Positions 1-9,199 of a stretch of DNA of 64,000 bases are shown here, piece by piece. The DNA is taken from positions 5,270,001 to 5,334,000 of the forward strand of contig CAKKNE010000001.1 of NCBI GenBank assembly GCA_918797485.1, in the 5' to 3' direction. Within the stretch, counting starts at the first letter, position 1. Each line of letters opens with the position of its first letter. This DNA is from Pelagomonas calceolata (Eukaryota; Sar; Pelagophyceae; Pelagomonadales; Pelagomonadaceae). The position numbers were made by a program, and so were the translations under genes. The notes beneath the pieces were generated by a model that saw nothing but the letters and a program-made list of their open reading frames with translations, made no database searches and was not told the DNA's origin.

Positions 1-106
1 GGATTGAGTCGCCTGCTGCAAATGACTCGACGAGTTTCTGCGTCGCGCCGGCGGCGACGATCATGCCAGCGTCGCCCACGAACAGGCGCTTGTCGTCGCG
101 CATCAT
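1..106 (-). CDS. 5' end of a gene running off the left edge
   Basis: The minus strand reads an open frame from tandem ATGs at 106 and 103, beginning MMRDDKRLFVGDAGMIV and continuing without a stop to the window edge. The composition (VGDAGMIVAAGATQKLVE) is protein-like and the codons are GC-rich like the neighbours. The open frame also extends upstream of 106, so an upstream exon is possible; an intron-core-like string, CATCGATGGCGT, lies at 129-140. Only about 35 residues are visible and no family is recognised. Confidence 0.35.
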   Translation of the reverse strand, partial: MMRDDKRLFVGDAGMIVAAGATQKLVESFAAGDSI

Positions 107-279
107 ACGCCTTCGCGTTGCTGGCTCGCATCGATGGCGTGGCTGCTGGAAGCCGCAGACGAGCGCAATGGCACAGATAAAGCACCGTTGCAGCCTGAGA
201 GTAAGCATGGTGACTCTCTGGCTGTTCCGGGCCTATTATAAGGAGCCCTACGGCTAGCTTTCCGCTTTTGGCAGGATTA

Positions 280-303
280 GTTAGCGGTAGTAAGGCACTT
301 AGC
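280..303 (+). promoter_or_regulatory. Decayed copy of the GCTAG...CTAGC palindromic promoter element
   Basis: GTTAGCGGTAGTAAGGCACTTAGC keeps the spacing and the TAGCGG and GCACT parts of the window's repeated near-palindrome but has mismatches in both arms. It lies in the gap 107-611 between the outward-facing edge gene and the dynein light chain gene, the same divergent setting as the better copies. Apart from this and the intron-core-like string at 129-140, I see nothing else in the gap. Confidence 0.4.
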
Positions 304-611
304 TTTCGTACAGCGGCCGCGGCCACGATTTGCTAGGGCTGCCCCACGCCCGCAGAAGGCAGACCAATCTCCATTTCTGCGTCGCCGAACCCTCCAGCGG
401 CTCACCGCGGACTCGTCGCGTCTCCCCTCGGGCTTCGAGCGTGGGCAGCCAACTCCCTCGCGGCTCGTCTCGCTCGGCGGCGTTCGAGCTGCGAGGAACA
501 AGCCTACGGCGCGTCGTAGCACCTGACGCCGTCGCAGCGGCGGACCGACAAGGCAGCCCCAGTCTCCAGCGCGCGCCACGCGAGTCGCGAGCCGCGCCCG
601 GAGCCAACAAT

Positions 612-947
612 ATGGCCGCCTGGGGCCAGCGCGCCTCGACGGCGAAGATGAAGGAGTGCATCGGCGAAGTCTTGAATGAGATGTTGAAAGACCATACCTA
701 CAAGCAGGACGAGGCGCCTGAATTAACAAAGCAGATCGCCGACCGAGTGAAGAACCGCCTCAAACTCCTGGAACTGCCGCGCTACAAGTACATGGTCCAG
801 GTCGTCGTCGGCGAGCAGCGGGGCGAGGGCGTCCGGATGGGCTGCCGCACGTTCTGGGATAGAGATACCGACGCGTACGCGTCGGAGACGTTCACCAACG
901 ACTCCATCTTCTGCGTCGCGACGGCTTATGCGGTCTACCTGAACTAA
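612..947 (+). CDS. DYNLT: Tctex-type dynein light chain
   Basis: 111 residues, the normal length of the Tctex1/DYNLT family, which dimerises and binds the dynein intermediate chain in cytoplasmic and axonemal dyneins. The family pattern is clear: an N-terminal helical half (ECIGEVLNEMLKDHTYKQDE), then the C-terminal strands YKYMVQVVVGEQ, RTFWDRDTDAYASE and the terminal SIFCVATAYAVYLN. I chose the ATG at 612 (context ACAATATGGCC) because it gives the family length; the frame stays open upstream but is low complexity. The stop is TAA directly followed by GTTCTTAC, the donor-like context seen at many gene ends here. The convergent neighbour's stop is 36 bp away. Confidence 0.93.
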   Translation: MAAWGQRASTAKMKECIGEVLNEMLKDHTYKQDEAPELTKQIADRVKNRLKLLELPRYKYMVQVVVGEQRGEGVRMGCRTFWDRDTDAYASETFTNDSIFCVATAYAVYLN

Positions 948-983
948 GTTCTTACTTCTTATCTATTTCTCCTTTCCAGTCCG

Positions 984-2705
984 TCACTCCTCGCGCCCGT
1001 CTCGAGAGCTCGGCGAAGCACTTTTGTTCCACGCAATTGCGCGGTCCCACAGCACGGAAGAGCGCCACTGCTCCGCTTCTAATGCCGCGATGGACTTTGC
1101 TAGAGTACTTGCGTCCATGGCTAGCTCACAAAGGTCCCCAATGCCGCCGTGGTCCGACCGTCGCGTCGTCTTCGGGAGGAGCTCTGTCAACGCATCTTCC
1201 GAGGGCGGGCCGTCGTCGGGGATGGCGAAGCGTTCTCGCAGTGAGTTCCACTTTGACTGCACTTCCGTAAATTCTTTCGCACACGTCTCATAGGTCAGAT
1301 CTGGACCGTCAGATACGCGCGAGCAGCCCTTGCACATCAGATAAGTCAGTAAGGGATAGTGCCAGTCCACGTTTCTCGTCTTGATGTCTTCCGCATCTAG
1401 TAGATCAGGCGGTAATCCGAGCTTGTCGTGGGCCTGGTTCGTCACCCAGGAAGCGAGGTCCTTCGGTCGGGCTAATCTACTTCTCACACCGGAAGCATAC
1501 GATAGCAAGTCCCGATCCTTCAAGCGGTGGCGGTGCAAACGAGGCCCCATGCCCGCGATAGATAGCGGCAAAGTGTCCTCGGTCTCGACACCACATAAAG
1601 CGCGACACTCCAGGCAAGCCTCCATCTCCGCGAAGATAATCCGAGCCAGCTGCCGCCCGTCGACGAAGGCCGCGCGCCAGTCCTCGAAGGGCACGTAGGA
1701 CGGCAAGCAGTCGACGGCGCTCTTCGGCGCGCCACCCAAGCCCGCTCGTTTGGAGGCGGCGTTCGCCCACTGCATTAGTATTTTTTCAGGTAAGTTCTTT
1801 GACGGTTCACTACCAAGGGCCTCTATCTCATTAGGAGAGATGAAGGTCGGCGCGATGTAGCGCGGCGCGCCGGCAGGCTCACCATCTGCAGGATAAGAGC
1901 GACCCTTGAACAAGGCTCGTTCCCCAGACCCAAGCAAAGCGTCCATGTCCAGAGCCTGGACGCCCACCAACGCCAGCAACCCGTTCTCGGCCTTCTCGGC
2001 CCGAGCTCTGAAGGTAGCGTTTTTGGTCTTGATCTTTTGGCGCTCCTCGTCGGTGAGCTCTCGTTCTTTGGAAGCCTTAAGTTGTTTTTCGAGGTCTGCG
2101 ACCTTCGCGACGAGCTCCGTACACCTATCTTCCGCTCCTTGCTGCGCCTCTCTCGCTTCGGACAATTCCTTCTGGCGCGTCTCCTCCTCTAACTCTGCAC
2201 GCCTTTCTGCTCGCTGGATCCGAGCAACTCTACGCCACTCCCTCACTAGAAATCTTCTTCTACGCAACGTATACCTTGCAATGATCTGCTCGATGTGCTT
2301 CCTTTCCGCAGTGGCTTTGATTGTATGATTCTTCCACAGATGTAAGATAAACAACACGATCGTCCGAGAACCACCTGCCCTTTTAGTAGCTCGCGCCCAC
2401 AGCCACGCGGCGCCGCGGCATCGCGCTTCTCGATAATCGAGGAGAGCTTTCTCCGTGATCGCGGAGGCCGTGGCGAGCGACACTTCGGCGCGATGCGTCG
2501 CGTCGGCGAGGTCCACAGGAGGCCTTAACGCTTTGGTTGCCCGCCCTTCGACGGCGTCGGCCCTCGTCAATGTCGTGGGCTTCGTGAACTCGCGCGAGCC
2601 CCTCCGCCGGTCGGCGCCCCACTGCGCCGGTCCTCTATCAGTACCTATGAGGCCGCGCGTGGCCGTGGCCGCCCGTGCGGGCTGTTCGGTGAGCTGGGGC
2701 AGCAT
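984..2705 (-). CDS. Coiled-coil protein with two CH-like segments
   Basis: 573 residues. Residues ~115-165 hold basic W-rich helices (WKNHTIK, FLVREWRRVARIQ). Residues ~165-245 are a long charged coiled coil. Residues ~305-360 (ILMQWANAASKRAG, then FEDWRAAFVDGRQLARII) resemble calponin-homology helices. A second CH-like segment lies at ~415-460 (DLASWVTNQAHDKLGL, then PLLTYLMCKGC). CH domains bind actin or microtubules, so a cytoskeletal or flagellar role is plausible but inferred. The ATG at 2705 is the first in frame; an upstream exon cannot be excluded. The divergent gap 2706-3139 carries the palindromic element. Confidence 0.6.
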   Translation of the reverse strand: MLPQLTEQPARAATATRGLIGTDRGPAQWGADRRRGSREFTKPTTLTRADAVEGRATKALRPPVDLADATHRAEVSLATASAITEKALLDYREARCRGAAWLWARATKRAGGSRTIVLFILHLWKNHTIKATAERKHIEQIIARYTLRRRRFLVREWRRVARIQRAERRAELEEETRQKELSEAREAQQGAEDRCTELVAKVADLEKQLKASKERELTDEERQKIKTKNATFRARAEKAENGLLALVGVQALDMDALLGSGERALFKGRSYPADGEPAGAPRYIAPTFISPNEIEALGSEPSKNLPEKILMQWANAASKRAGLGGAPKSAVDCLPSYVPFEDWRAAFVDGRQLARIIFAEMEACLECRALCGVETEDTLPLSIAGMGPRLHRHRLKDRDLLSYASGVRSRLARPKDLASWVTNQAHDKLGLPPDLLDAEDIKTRNVDWHYPLLTYLMCKGCSRVSDGPDLTYETCAKEFTEVQSKWNSLRERFAIPDDGPPSEDALTELLPKTTRRSDHGGIGDLCELAMDASTLAKSIAALEAEQWRSSVLWDRAIAWNKSASPSSRDGREE

Positions 2706-2903
2706 TTTTCCTGCGTTCGCGAGGCGTTTGAGGCAGCCCTTTCAGCGCCCGCCTGCTCGACGGCGTTTGCCCTTTTCAGCGCCTGCCTCTCCCTGGCACA
2801 GCGCTGAGAGGCGCGGAGCAAAGCCACTGGGATCGCGGCCCTGGAGCGTTCAAGGGGTGGCGGCGAGGCCTCGGAATGGTTGCGAGGAGTCCTGAAATCG
2901 CGA

Positions 2904-2927
2904 GCTAGCGGCCTAAGACACTAGCAA
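2904..2927 (+). promoter_or_regulatory. Palindromic promoter element, copy 1
   Basis: Reads GCTAGCGGCCTAAGACAC then TAGCAA: arms GCTAG and CTAGC 24 nt apart, lacking the TG found before TAAGACAC in most copies. It sits almost midway in the divergent gap 2706-3139, 198 bp from the ATG at 2705 and 212 bp from the ATG at 3140. Confidence 0.75.
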
Positions 2928-3099
2928 AAGCAGCTCCTTGGGACAAAGCGGGGGCTTAAGCTCTCTAAGTAGAGGCATTAGTGCAACGTGTGCACGGGAG
3001 CAGCCTTGCGTTGAACCATATCAACGCGCCAGCTAAGAATTTTCCTGTGCAAAGGCCTAGCAGCCGAGCTAACCACTGCACCCACTGCCCACTGCCTGC

Positions 3100-3116
3100 A
3101 CGCCATCGCCGCGCAG
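3100..3116 (+). other. Candidate 5' UTR intron end before the TBC gene
   Basis: ACGCCATCGCCGCGCAG joins the core found inside the inferred introns (ACGCCATCGACGC) to the acceptor ending they share (CGCAG). It lies 24 bp before the ATG at 3140. This suggests a spliced 5' leader, but no donor can be chosen from sequence alone. Confidence 0.35.
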
Positions 3117-3139
3117 CGCTACCAGCCGCAGTATTAAGC

Positions 3140-4465
3140 ATGGCCCCAGCAAGCGGCGACCTCAAAAAGCGCGCCACGAGCGGCCAACTCACCGACGCGG
3201 AAAGAGCGTCGGCCTGGCGCGTCTTCTTAGGAGCATCGACAGACATAAACTACAAGAAACTCAAAGACGACGCCTTACCGGACGCGGCGAGCATCAGTAG
3301 CGATAGCGACCCCCTCTCGGGCTTGCTCGACGATGCAAAGAATAATGATGGCTGGGCGCGGTTCCACGCGAATGTGGAAAACCGCGAGGAGATCCGCACG
3401 GACTTAGAAAGGTTAGTGGTCGACGGGTTTCCGGAGTCCCATTTCAAGGATCCACAGCGCCAGACGCTGATGCTGGACGTGTTGACGGTCTGGGCGGCCC
3501 GTAATTCATTAGGTTATCGCCAGGGCATGCACGAATTGTTAGCTGTTTTATGCGAAGTCTTGGAGCAGGAGAAACGCGAAGGCTTCAACAACTTTGCGCA
3601 GAGCGGAGCTGTTAGTGATGGGCCCTTCCATGAATCGGACGCGTATGTCTTATTTGACGCGCTGATGGCGCACCAAGCATCGTTGTTCGCCACGGACCTC
3701 GGGGCCGATGCTCCGGTGCTGAAATTGTGTAGGAGGTTCCAGACTGAAAGTTCGCAATTACTTTCGTTGGGCAATGGGTTTAACAGTGTCGAGCCGCAGC
3801 TCTATGGACTCAGGTGGTGCCGCCTCTTGTTCAGCCGCGAAATCGCGTGTCCCGCCCTGTTGCAGTTGTGGGACGGGCTCTTCGCGTTATGCCACGCGCA
3901 TCAAAAGGAGCTGAGTGTCGTGACGGAGAAGTGCTGCACCGCTCTAATTTGTGCGGCGGCGCCCAATTTGCGGGGCGGCGCTAAAGAACAGATCGCCCTC
4001 GAAATTTTAATGAGGTACAAGAACCACGTCGCGCCGGCGGTGCCGCGGCTCTTGGATATAAGTGAGCGGCTTGTTGATGGAAGGGGCCTGCCGCCCGTGC
4101 GGACCGCTCCGGCACCGCAGCGTCCCCAGGTGGTCCACACGCACGGCGCCGCGCCGGTCAAGCCGCCGCGCGCCCGCGTTCCCGCCGGCCCGCCGCCCGG
4201 CTCCTCGACGTCGACGACGTTCGTGAAGCCGACGCCCGCGCGGGCCCCACCGCCGGCGCCGCCGCCGCAACCGCAGACGATCGACCGCGCGGCGCTCCTC
4301 TCGTCGCCGAAGGCGCCGTCGCAACCGAGCGTTCTCCCGTCGTCGCGGCTGCTGCGGGCGGTCGCGGTCCTGCGGGGCAGCGCCGTGACGGAGGAGACCC
4401 GACGCCAGGCGGCGCTCGCGCAGATTGAAGACGTCGCCGCGGAGCTGCGGCGGCGGCGCTTGTGA
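3140..4465 (+). CDS. TBC-domain Rab GTPase-activating protein
   Basis: 441 residues. The TBC domain spans roughly residues 15-330 and has the diagnostic motifs: IRTDLERLVVDGFP (IxxDxxR, with the arginine finger) and GYRQGMHELLAVL (YRQGM with the glutamine finger), followed by the helices LQLWDGLFA and ALICAAAP. The arrangement is closest to TBC1D5-type proteins, which accelerate GTP hydrolysis by Rab proteins in endosomal traffic. The C-terminal ~110 residues are proline/alanine-rich and disordered. I chose the ATG at 3140 (AAGCATGGCC); the frame is open upstream but looks like leader. The stop TGA lies inside GTGAGTAAT, a perfect splice-donor string, so a downstream coding exon is possible, though the domain is already complete. 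Confidence 0.85.
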   Translation: MAPASGDLKKRATSGQLTDAERASAWRVFLGASTDINYKKLKDDALPDAASISSDSDPLSGLLDDAKNNDGWARFHANVENREEIRTDLERLVVDGFPESHFKDPQRQTLMLDVLTVWAARNSLGYRQGMHELLAVLCEVLEQEKREGFNNFAQSGAVSDGPFHESDAYVLFDALMAHQASLFATDLGADAPVLKLCRRFQTESSQLLSLGNGFNSVEPQLYGLRWCRLLFSREIACPALLQLWDGLFALCHAHQKELSVVTEKCCTALICAAAPNLRGGAKEQIALEILMRYKNHVAPAVPRLLDISERLVDGRGLPPVRTAPAPQRPQVVHTHGAAPVKPPRARVPAGPPPGSSTSTTFVKPTPARAPPPAPPPQPQTIDRAALLSSPKAPSQPSVLPSSRLLRAVAVLRGSAVTEETRRQAALAQIEDVAAELRRRRL

Positions 4466-4512
4466 GTAATTTCTTTGTGAGTCTACGTCTGATTCGGCCG
4501 CGTCGATGGCGT
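4462..4512 (+). other. Gene-end module: donor-like string plus GCGTCGATGGCGT
   Basis: GTGAGT at 4462-4467 contains the TBC stop codon. A T-rich stretch follows (ATTTCTTTGTGAGTC), then GCGTCGATGGCGT at 4500-4512. The same arrangement recurs after other genes. Either a 3' UTR introner starts here or this is a 3'-end processing signal. The rest of the gap to 4781 shows nothing else. Confidence 0.5.
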
Positions 4513-4781
4513 TCGCGCGCGCCCTGTGAGGCTCGCTTCGCCTCGGAGAGAGAGCAAAGCAACGCGACAAGAGACGGGACGCCCGGGACGCGGACGCTGG
4601 TCGTGTGCTACTGTCCAGTGCTCTCCCGAGGCAGCACTGCGTCGGCCCCTGCGCTCTCGCGCCTCGCCCGGCCTCTGGGGGGCAGCCACAGCGCTAGCGC
4701 CGCGCGGGCCGTGACCCACGCCGCCGCCGCGGCGCCGCGGCGCAGGGTAGCCCCAAACGCCGCCGCCGTCTCATCACAAAG

Positions 4782-6212
4782 ATGGTCTTCGTCCCCTTGG
4801 AAGGGAATTTAACCCCGGAAGAACAGCACGCCAAGATGCTGGAGCGCTTAAATGAAATGGAAAGTGGCCCGAAACAGCAGAAGCCCGGCGAAGGGCGCAA
4901 GACGAACAACGCGAAGGCGTTTTCGAACTCAAGGCATCCGGACAAGATCCACGCGAGGCATCTCCAGCGACGGCATCACTGCGAGCGCGTCATCCAGGCG
5001 CGCAAGGACGCCTTGGACCTCGCCAAGAAAATCGAGGACAAGTACCGGTCACCGATGAACCGCTACGGCTTCTTGCACGAGATGTGTTCGACGCAGGGTA
5101 TTGATGATCCACAAACTGTGAAAGAGTTAGCTCATGTCAACTTACGTTTACATGAGGAGACCAAAGACATAACAGATAGGTATAAAGCGGCCAATTTGGC
5201 CAAGGAAAGGATCAAAAATGCGGGAAAAAGCATCATCAAGAAGGCCCACGCGAAGGGCAACGCATTACTCGGAGTTATGGGCGCTGCCATGAAGAAGAAG
5301 GCTGAAGAAGGTGGGGAGTCGGTCTATGTCGACGATAAACCTACAGAACCGAAGGAGAAGGAGTGGAAGGACATGACAAGTCGAGAAAGGGCCATGAAGT
5401 TCTATAACCGGACACAGATGCTGGCGGGCAAAAATGACGCCTCTCCGGCCGTGAGAAAGATGAAGGAGAACCGCAAGAAGGATACTGAGACTGCGAAGGC
5501 CTCGATGAAGCGCTCGGGCGATGATGTTCGACTCGCTGGCTTGAAGAACAAGAAGCGACCGGACCTCAAGGAACGACAGGTGCTGGAAAGACTGGAAGCG
5601 AAGTACCTGGGTCTTGTGTTTGTCGCCGAGGTGAAGCGGAAGGAGAAGGAAAAGGCCGACAAGCTGCAGAAGATGCAGGAACGCGCGAAGGCGATAGAAG
5701 CTCAAGACAGGGAGAACCGGCTCGAGGCGAAACTCAAACGGCAGAAACGATTGAGAGATATGGCCGCCTATGCTGGGTGGGGGAGACAGCCTCATAGAAT
5801 GGAGGGAAGCAAGGCGCCTCGGTCCGTGTTGGCGTCGAAGGGACTGCAGATTCTCGCGGCACCGGCGATGCGGAAGCGGTCTATTAGACTACCGTCGTTC
5901 AAGCGAACGGCTTTTAAACCAGTCATGGAGCAGGTCGTCGAGGACGTCGAGGCGACGCCGAAGCGGAACGTCAGGGACTTTATGTCGAAAGCGCTCGTCA
6001 AGCGGGACACAACCGTGGTCAGTCCGGAGGAGGACGAGATGTCCGTGGTCACTTTGGATTCTGCTGCGGCTACTATTGGTTCGACAGCGCGCGGCAACCC
6101 GTTCTCGCCATCATCGAGGCGGCCGGCGTTGTCGCCGCTCGAGGCGCGTTCCTTGGAACTGGACGACATGCTCGAGCCTGAGGGCGCCGAGGAGTCGAAA
6201 GCAGAAGGCTAA
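4782..6212 (+). CDS. Highly charged coiled-coil protein, function unknown
   Basis: 476 residues, lysine- and glutamate-rich, with no family recognised. Residues ~60-150 and ~255-330 are predicted long helices (KKIEDKYRSP, then KRKEKEKADKLQKMQERAKAIEA). The last ~110 residues are serine/proline-rich with an acidic end (LELDDMLEPEGAEESKAEG). No signal peptide or membrane segment is seen. The basic runs (RKKD, KNKKRPDLKER) would suit a nuclear or ribosome-linked protein, but this is speculation. The start at 4782 has context AAGATGGTC. The stop is TAA followed by GTTTGTTG. Confidence 0.75.
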   Translation: MVFVPLEGNLTPEEQHAKMLERLNEMESGPKQQKPGEGRKTNNAKAFSNSRHPDKIHARHLQRRHHCERVIQARKDALDLAKKIEDKYRSPMNRYGFLHEMCSTQGIDDPQTVKELAHVNLRLHEETKDITDRYKAANLAKERIKNAGKSIIKKAHAKGNALLGVMGAAMKKKAEEGGESVYVDDKPTEPKEKEWKDMTSRERAMKFYNRTQMLAGKNDASPAVRKMKENRKKDTETAKASMKRSGDDVRLAGLKNKKRPDLKERQVLERLEAKYLGLVFVAEVKRKEKEKADKLQKMQERAKAIEAQDRENRLEAKLKRQKRLRDMAAYAGWGRQPHRMEGSKAPRSVLASKGLQILAAPAMRKRSIRLPSFKRTAFKPVMEQVVEDVEATPKRNVRDFMSKALVKRDTTVVSPEEDEMSVVTLDSAAATIGSTARGNPFSPSSRRPALSPLEARSLELDDMLEPEGAEESKAEG

Positions 6213-6266
6213 GTTTGTTGTGTTTATCCTTATCCGCCCGCCTCGACGCCATCGCCGCGACGGCGT
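6210..6266 (+). other. Gene-end module between convergent genes, inverted core pair
   Basis: TAAGTTTGTTGTG at the stop is followed by ACGCCATCGC and, three bases on, GCGACGGCGT (6247-6266). The two half-motifs form an imperfect hairpin, so the core is presented on both strands between two convergent genes. The minus-strand stop is at 6371. Confidence 0.45.
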
Positions 6267-6370
6267 GCCGGTGGAGCTCCGTCGCACAGGATCCCTAGTC
6301 GCCGGAATCGGGCCACCACGCCGTCCACCGCGGTGGATCGAGTCGCCGCCAATCGGATACACATATCACA

Positions 6371-7174
6371 CTAACACCACTGATTACGCAACCGAAGGTA
6401 CCCCGGCGGCCGGAGCTGGTCGGCCTGGCGCATGATCTGCTCGATCAATCCCTTCGCGGCCACGATCTCCCGGAAGCACTCCCGCAGAATGTCCCGATCT
6501 TTCGATTTGACGACGCAGACCATGAACACGACGTGTTCGATCCTCCATAAAAACGTCCGCGTCTCGTTCATGTCGTCGTCAAACGTCATGAGCCGCGCGG
6601 GGCCGTCCCGTCGATACTCGAGCATCAGGTCCGACGCCTGGAACATGTACTTCGACGAGGCTAACAGACTAATATAGTCCGGCTCGCACCGGCCGTCGTG
6701 GTGCAGGTAGGGCATCTGGTAGCCGTCCTCGCCCATGACCGCGGTATGTAATACACATGCTGCCGTGCCCAGATCATGTAGCACGGCCTGCACCGTGTTT
6801 TGCACGACGCCCGCAATCTTTTCGCCAAACCCTTTGAAATCTTTCAAATTTTGGGAGAGCTCTCGGCCGGGCCCGCCGTACTCTTCGACGAACGCCATCA
6901 AGATCTCTCCAGCTAAGAGGCGGCCGAACAAGGCTTTATCCGTTCGGTCATGCACTAAGGCGCACGTCACGCTGTCTTCGCGGCACATGGTCACCGCCAA
7001 GGACGACATCTCGATGTAGGACGGGCGCATCGCCGTCGTCTGAGTGGCGAACTCGGTCATCGCTGTGAGCAGCGAGCCGAGCAAGCGCGGTTGCGCGATC
7101 TTCTCCTTGCTGTACTCCTTCTCGAAGAGCACTAACCCGCTCGGTGCGAGGACGATGAGGTTGCGGATGGGCAT
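6371..7174 (-). CDS. Longin-like trafficking protein (tentative)
   Basis: 267 residues. The first ~65 residues (IRNLIVLAPSGLVLFEKEYS, then LLGSLLTAMTEFATQ) have the strand-hairpin-helix pattern of longin/roadblock folds, in which residues after a turn scan a small GTPase or coat partner. The middle (GRLLAGEILMAFVEEYGG, then FGEKIAGVVQNTVQAVLHDL) is helical. No membrane anchor is present. MON1/CCZ1-type or adaptor small-chain relatives are possible, but no diagnostic motif confirms any of them. The start ATG at 7174 is well placed. The gene diverges from the Myb gene. Confidence 0.55.
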   Translation of the reverse strand: MPIRNLIVLAPSGLVLFEKEYSKEKIAQPRLLGSLLTAMTEFATQTTAMRPSYIEMSSLAVTMCREDSVTCALVHDRTDKALFGRLLAGEILMAFVEEYGGPGRELSQNLKDFKGFGEKIAGVVQNTVQAVLHDLGTAACVLHTAVMGEDGYQMPYLHHDGRCEPDYISLLASSKYMFQASDLMLEYRRDGPARLMTFDDDMNETRTFLWRIEHVVFMVCVVKSKDRDILRECFREIVAAKGLIEQIMRQADQLRPPGYLRLRNQWC

Positions 7175-7343
7175 CCTGTAAAACAGGGCCTCTCACTGTG
7201 AGTGCTTTTGGAGCGCTCTGCGTGCCTTAGAAATTCGTGCTACCGCCGCATCCGGTCGGTTTATGATTCATGCGTGTCTGGCAACCGCTGGAATGTTGTA
7301 AGACGGGCTACGCGCGGCGTTTTTGGCAAGTGCTGGTTAGAGA

Positions 7344-7369
7344 GCTAGCGGCCTGTAAGACACTAGCAA
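7344..7369 (+). promoter_or_regulatory. Palindromic promoter element, copy 2
   Basis: A 26-bp consensus copy (GCTAGCGGCCTGTAAGAC followed by ACTAGCAA) in the divergent gap 7175-7701, 169 bp from the ATG at 7174 and 332 bp from the ATG at 7702. Other than this I see no feature in that gap. Confidence 0.8.
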
Positions 7370-7701
7370 GCAACGAATGTTCTTCAAATTTCCCCCAGAC
7401 GTAGGAAATGGGGTGCTCTTGCAGGCGACGGGTGCGCGTCTGCCCTGGAGGACGCCTCGTTTTGCGGTCCGTTTTGCGGCAGGCAGCCGCAAATTAGATA
7501 GGCGCGACGCGCACCGACGTCCTCCGAACGCTGTGTGACCTGCACAAGTACTGTCGCAGCCGTCTTCATCGAGCGCGGGCGCAGCCAGCGCCACGGATAG
7601 ACGCATAGTGCAGTGCAGCAAAAAAGAGCACAGCCCCACAAAAATCTAAAACTCCGCCGCGCGCGACGCAGCGCTGCCAAAGAAGACATCAAACAAAAAC
7701 G

Positions 7702-8778
7702 ATGGCCGACGACGACCTCCTCGCGCCGCCGTCCCAGATGCCGCCGCCCGCGCCGGTGCTGCCCGTCCCGGTGGCGCCGCCGCTACAACATCAGTGGGGC
7801 GCCGTCGCGCCGCAGCTGGCGCCGTTGGGGGCACCGATTACGACGGACGAAGCCTTGCGACAGCTGGAAGGCGAAGAAGATCGAAGAGCGAGACCTCGAA
7901 AACCGAGTATTGGCGGGAAATGGACGCCCGAAGAAGATCAAAAATTACTCAAGATAGTGGAAGAGCACGGCCCGAAGAAGTGGAAGCGCATTTCCGAACT
8001 CTTAGGTACTGTCAGGACGGACATCCAGTGCTTGCATCGGTGGACCAAAGTGATAAAACCGGGCCTGAACAAGGGCCCCTGGCTCCAGCAGGAAGATGAT
8101 TTAGTACGGGCAGAAGTGCAGCGCATGAAGCGCGAGTCCGCCGAGGGCGTCGTGAAGTGGGCGCAGATCGCCGCGAGCCTCAACGGCGTCGCAGGCAATG
8201 GTAGTACGAGGCTCGGCAAGCAGTGTCGCGAGCGGTGGTTCAACCACTTGGATCCTACCTTGAAGAAGGGCGACTGGGAGGAATCGGAGAACGCTACGCT
8301 GCTGAAACTGCAGAGGCAACTAGGTAATAGGTGGTGCGAAATAGCGAAAGTACTTAAGGGGAGGTCAGAGAACGCCATAAAAAACAGGTGGAACTCGTCG
8401 GCGATGAAGCGCTACGTCGCCGCCGCCGCGGCGGCGTCGGGCCAGCCCATACCACCACCTGCTCCCGCGCGGAAGCGGAAGGCGCCCGCGCCACAACCGG
8501 TTGCGGTGCGGGCGCCGTCGCCGATACCGTCAGCTACTGTGGTGGATGGCGTCGACGGGTTGGTGGCGGTGTTGAGTGATGCGTCCGTCTTCCCGACGGT
8601 GTCTCTACAACTGGTCAAAACGCTCGTCGGGCCCATACATTTAAATGATGAGCAGAAGCGTCGGATTTTACAAGCCTGCGAGCGGCGGCTGAACGAGGAC
8701 GAGGCGCCTACCCGCAGTTCTGTGGTGCGGCAGCTCCGCGAGCTGCTCGCGCCGGCGGCCGCGGTCGCTGCTTCATAG
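7702..8778 (+). CDS. Three-repeat Myb transcription factor
   Basis: 358 residues. Three consecutive Myb repeats lie at ~71-235. R1 is [20 protein letters not shown]...[10 protein letters not shown]2 is [17 protein letters not shown]...WAQIAASLN...[13 protein letters not shown], with a longer inter-helix insert. R3 is [42 protein letters not shown]. The regularly spaced tryptophans and the recognition helices ([15 protein letters not shown]) indicate sequence-specific DNA binding of the animal c-Myb/plant 3R-Myb type, often cell-cycle linked. Flanks are proline/alanine-rich. The start (AACGATGGCC) and full domain set support a complete gene. Confidence 0.92.
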   Translation: MADDDLLAPPSQMPPPAPVLPVPVAPPLQHQWGAVAPQLAPLGAPITTDEALRQLEGEEDRRARPRKPSIGGKWTPEEDQKLLKIVEEHGPKKWKRISELLGTVRTDIQCLHRWTKVIKPGLNKGPWLQQEDDLVRAEVQRMKRESAEGVVKWAQIAASLNGVAGNGSTRLGKQCRERWFNHLDPTLKKGDWEESENATLLKLQRQLGNRWCEIAKVLKGRSENAIKNRWNSSAMKRYVAAAAAASGQPIPPPAPARKRKAPAPQPVAVRAPSPIPSATVVDGVDGLVAVLSDASVFPTVSLQLVKTLVGPIHLNDEQKRRILQACERRLNEDEAPTRSSVVRQLRELLAPAAAVAAS

Positions 8779-8785
8779 CTCTTGT

Positions 8786-8824
8786 GTAAGTTCCCTTTTT
8801 CTCAATTTTGCGCGTCGATGGCGT
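8786..8824 (+). other. Gene-end module after the Myb gene
   Basis: GTAAGT at 8786-8791, eight bases after the stop, is followed by a pyrimidine run (TCCCTTTTTCTC) and GCGTCGATGGCGT at 8812-8824, 26 bp from the donor-like string. The rest of the gap to 9199 shows no other feature. Confidence 0.5.
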
Positions 8825-9199
8825 CGCCGTTGCCTCGTCGTCGATGCGCCAGGCGACGCGGGGCCTCGAGTTGTTTCACCCCCGGTCGCGGCCTCTCGCG
8901 CCGCGCGCGGTGGCGCTTTCCTAGGAGGCGGCTTGCTGTCTCGTCTTTGCGGAGTCATGGGTCGCACGGAGGACCCGTTGTGTCCGGTTTCGAGGCTTCC
9001 TGTCGTGCGACCCGCACCAGCTGAACTCAGCAAGCATCGCATCACAAAGATTGCTCGGCCGCATACGTCGACACTCGCAGCTCTCGTTACAAACAGACGC
9101 TGCGACAGGTGCACTCATCGGCTAGCGCTACCGTGTGCAAAATCTCGCTACCGCTGTTTTCCTGCAACGTGTTCAAAACGCTCTCCTAGCACAGCAAAG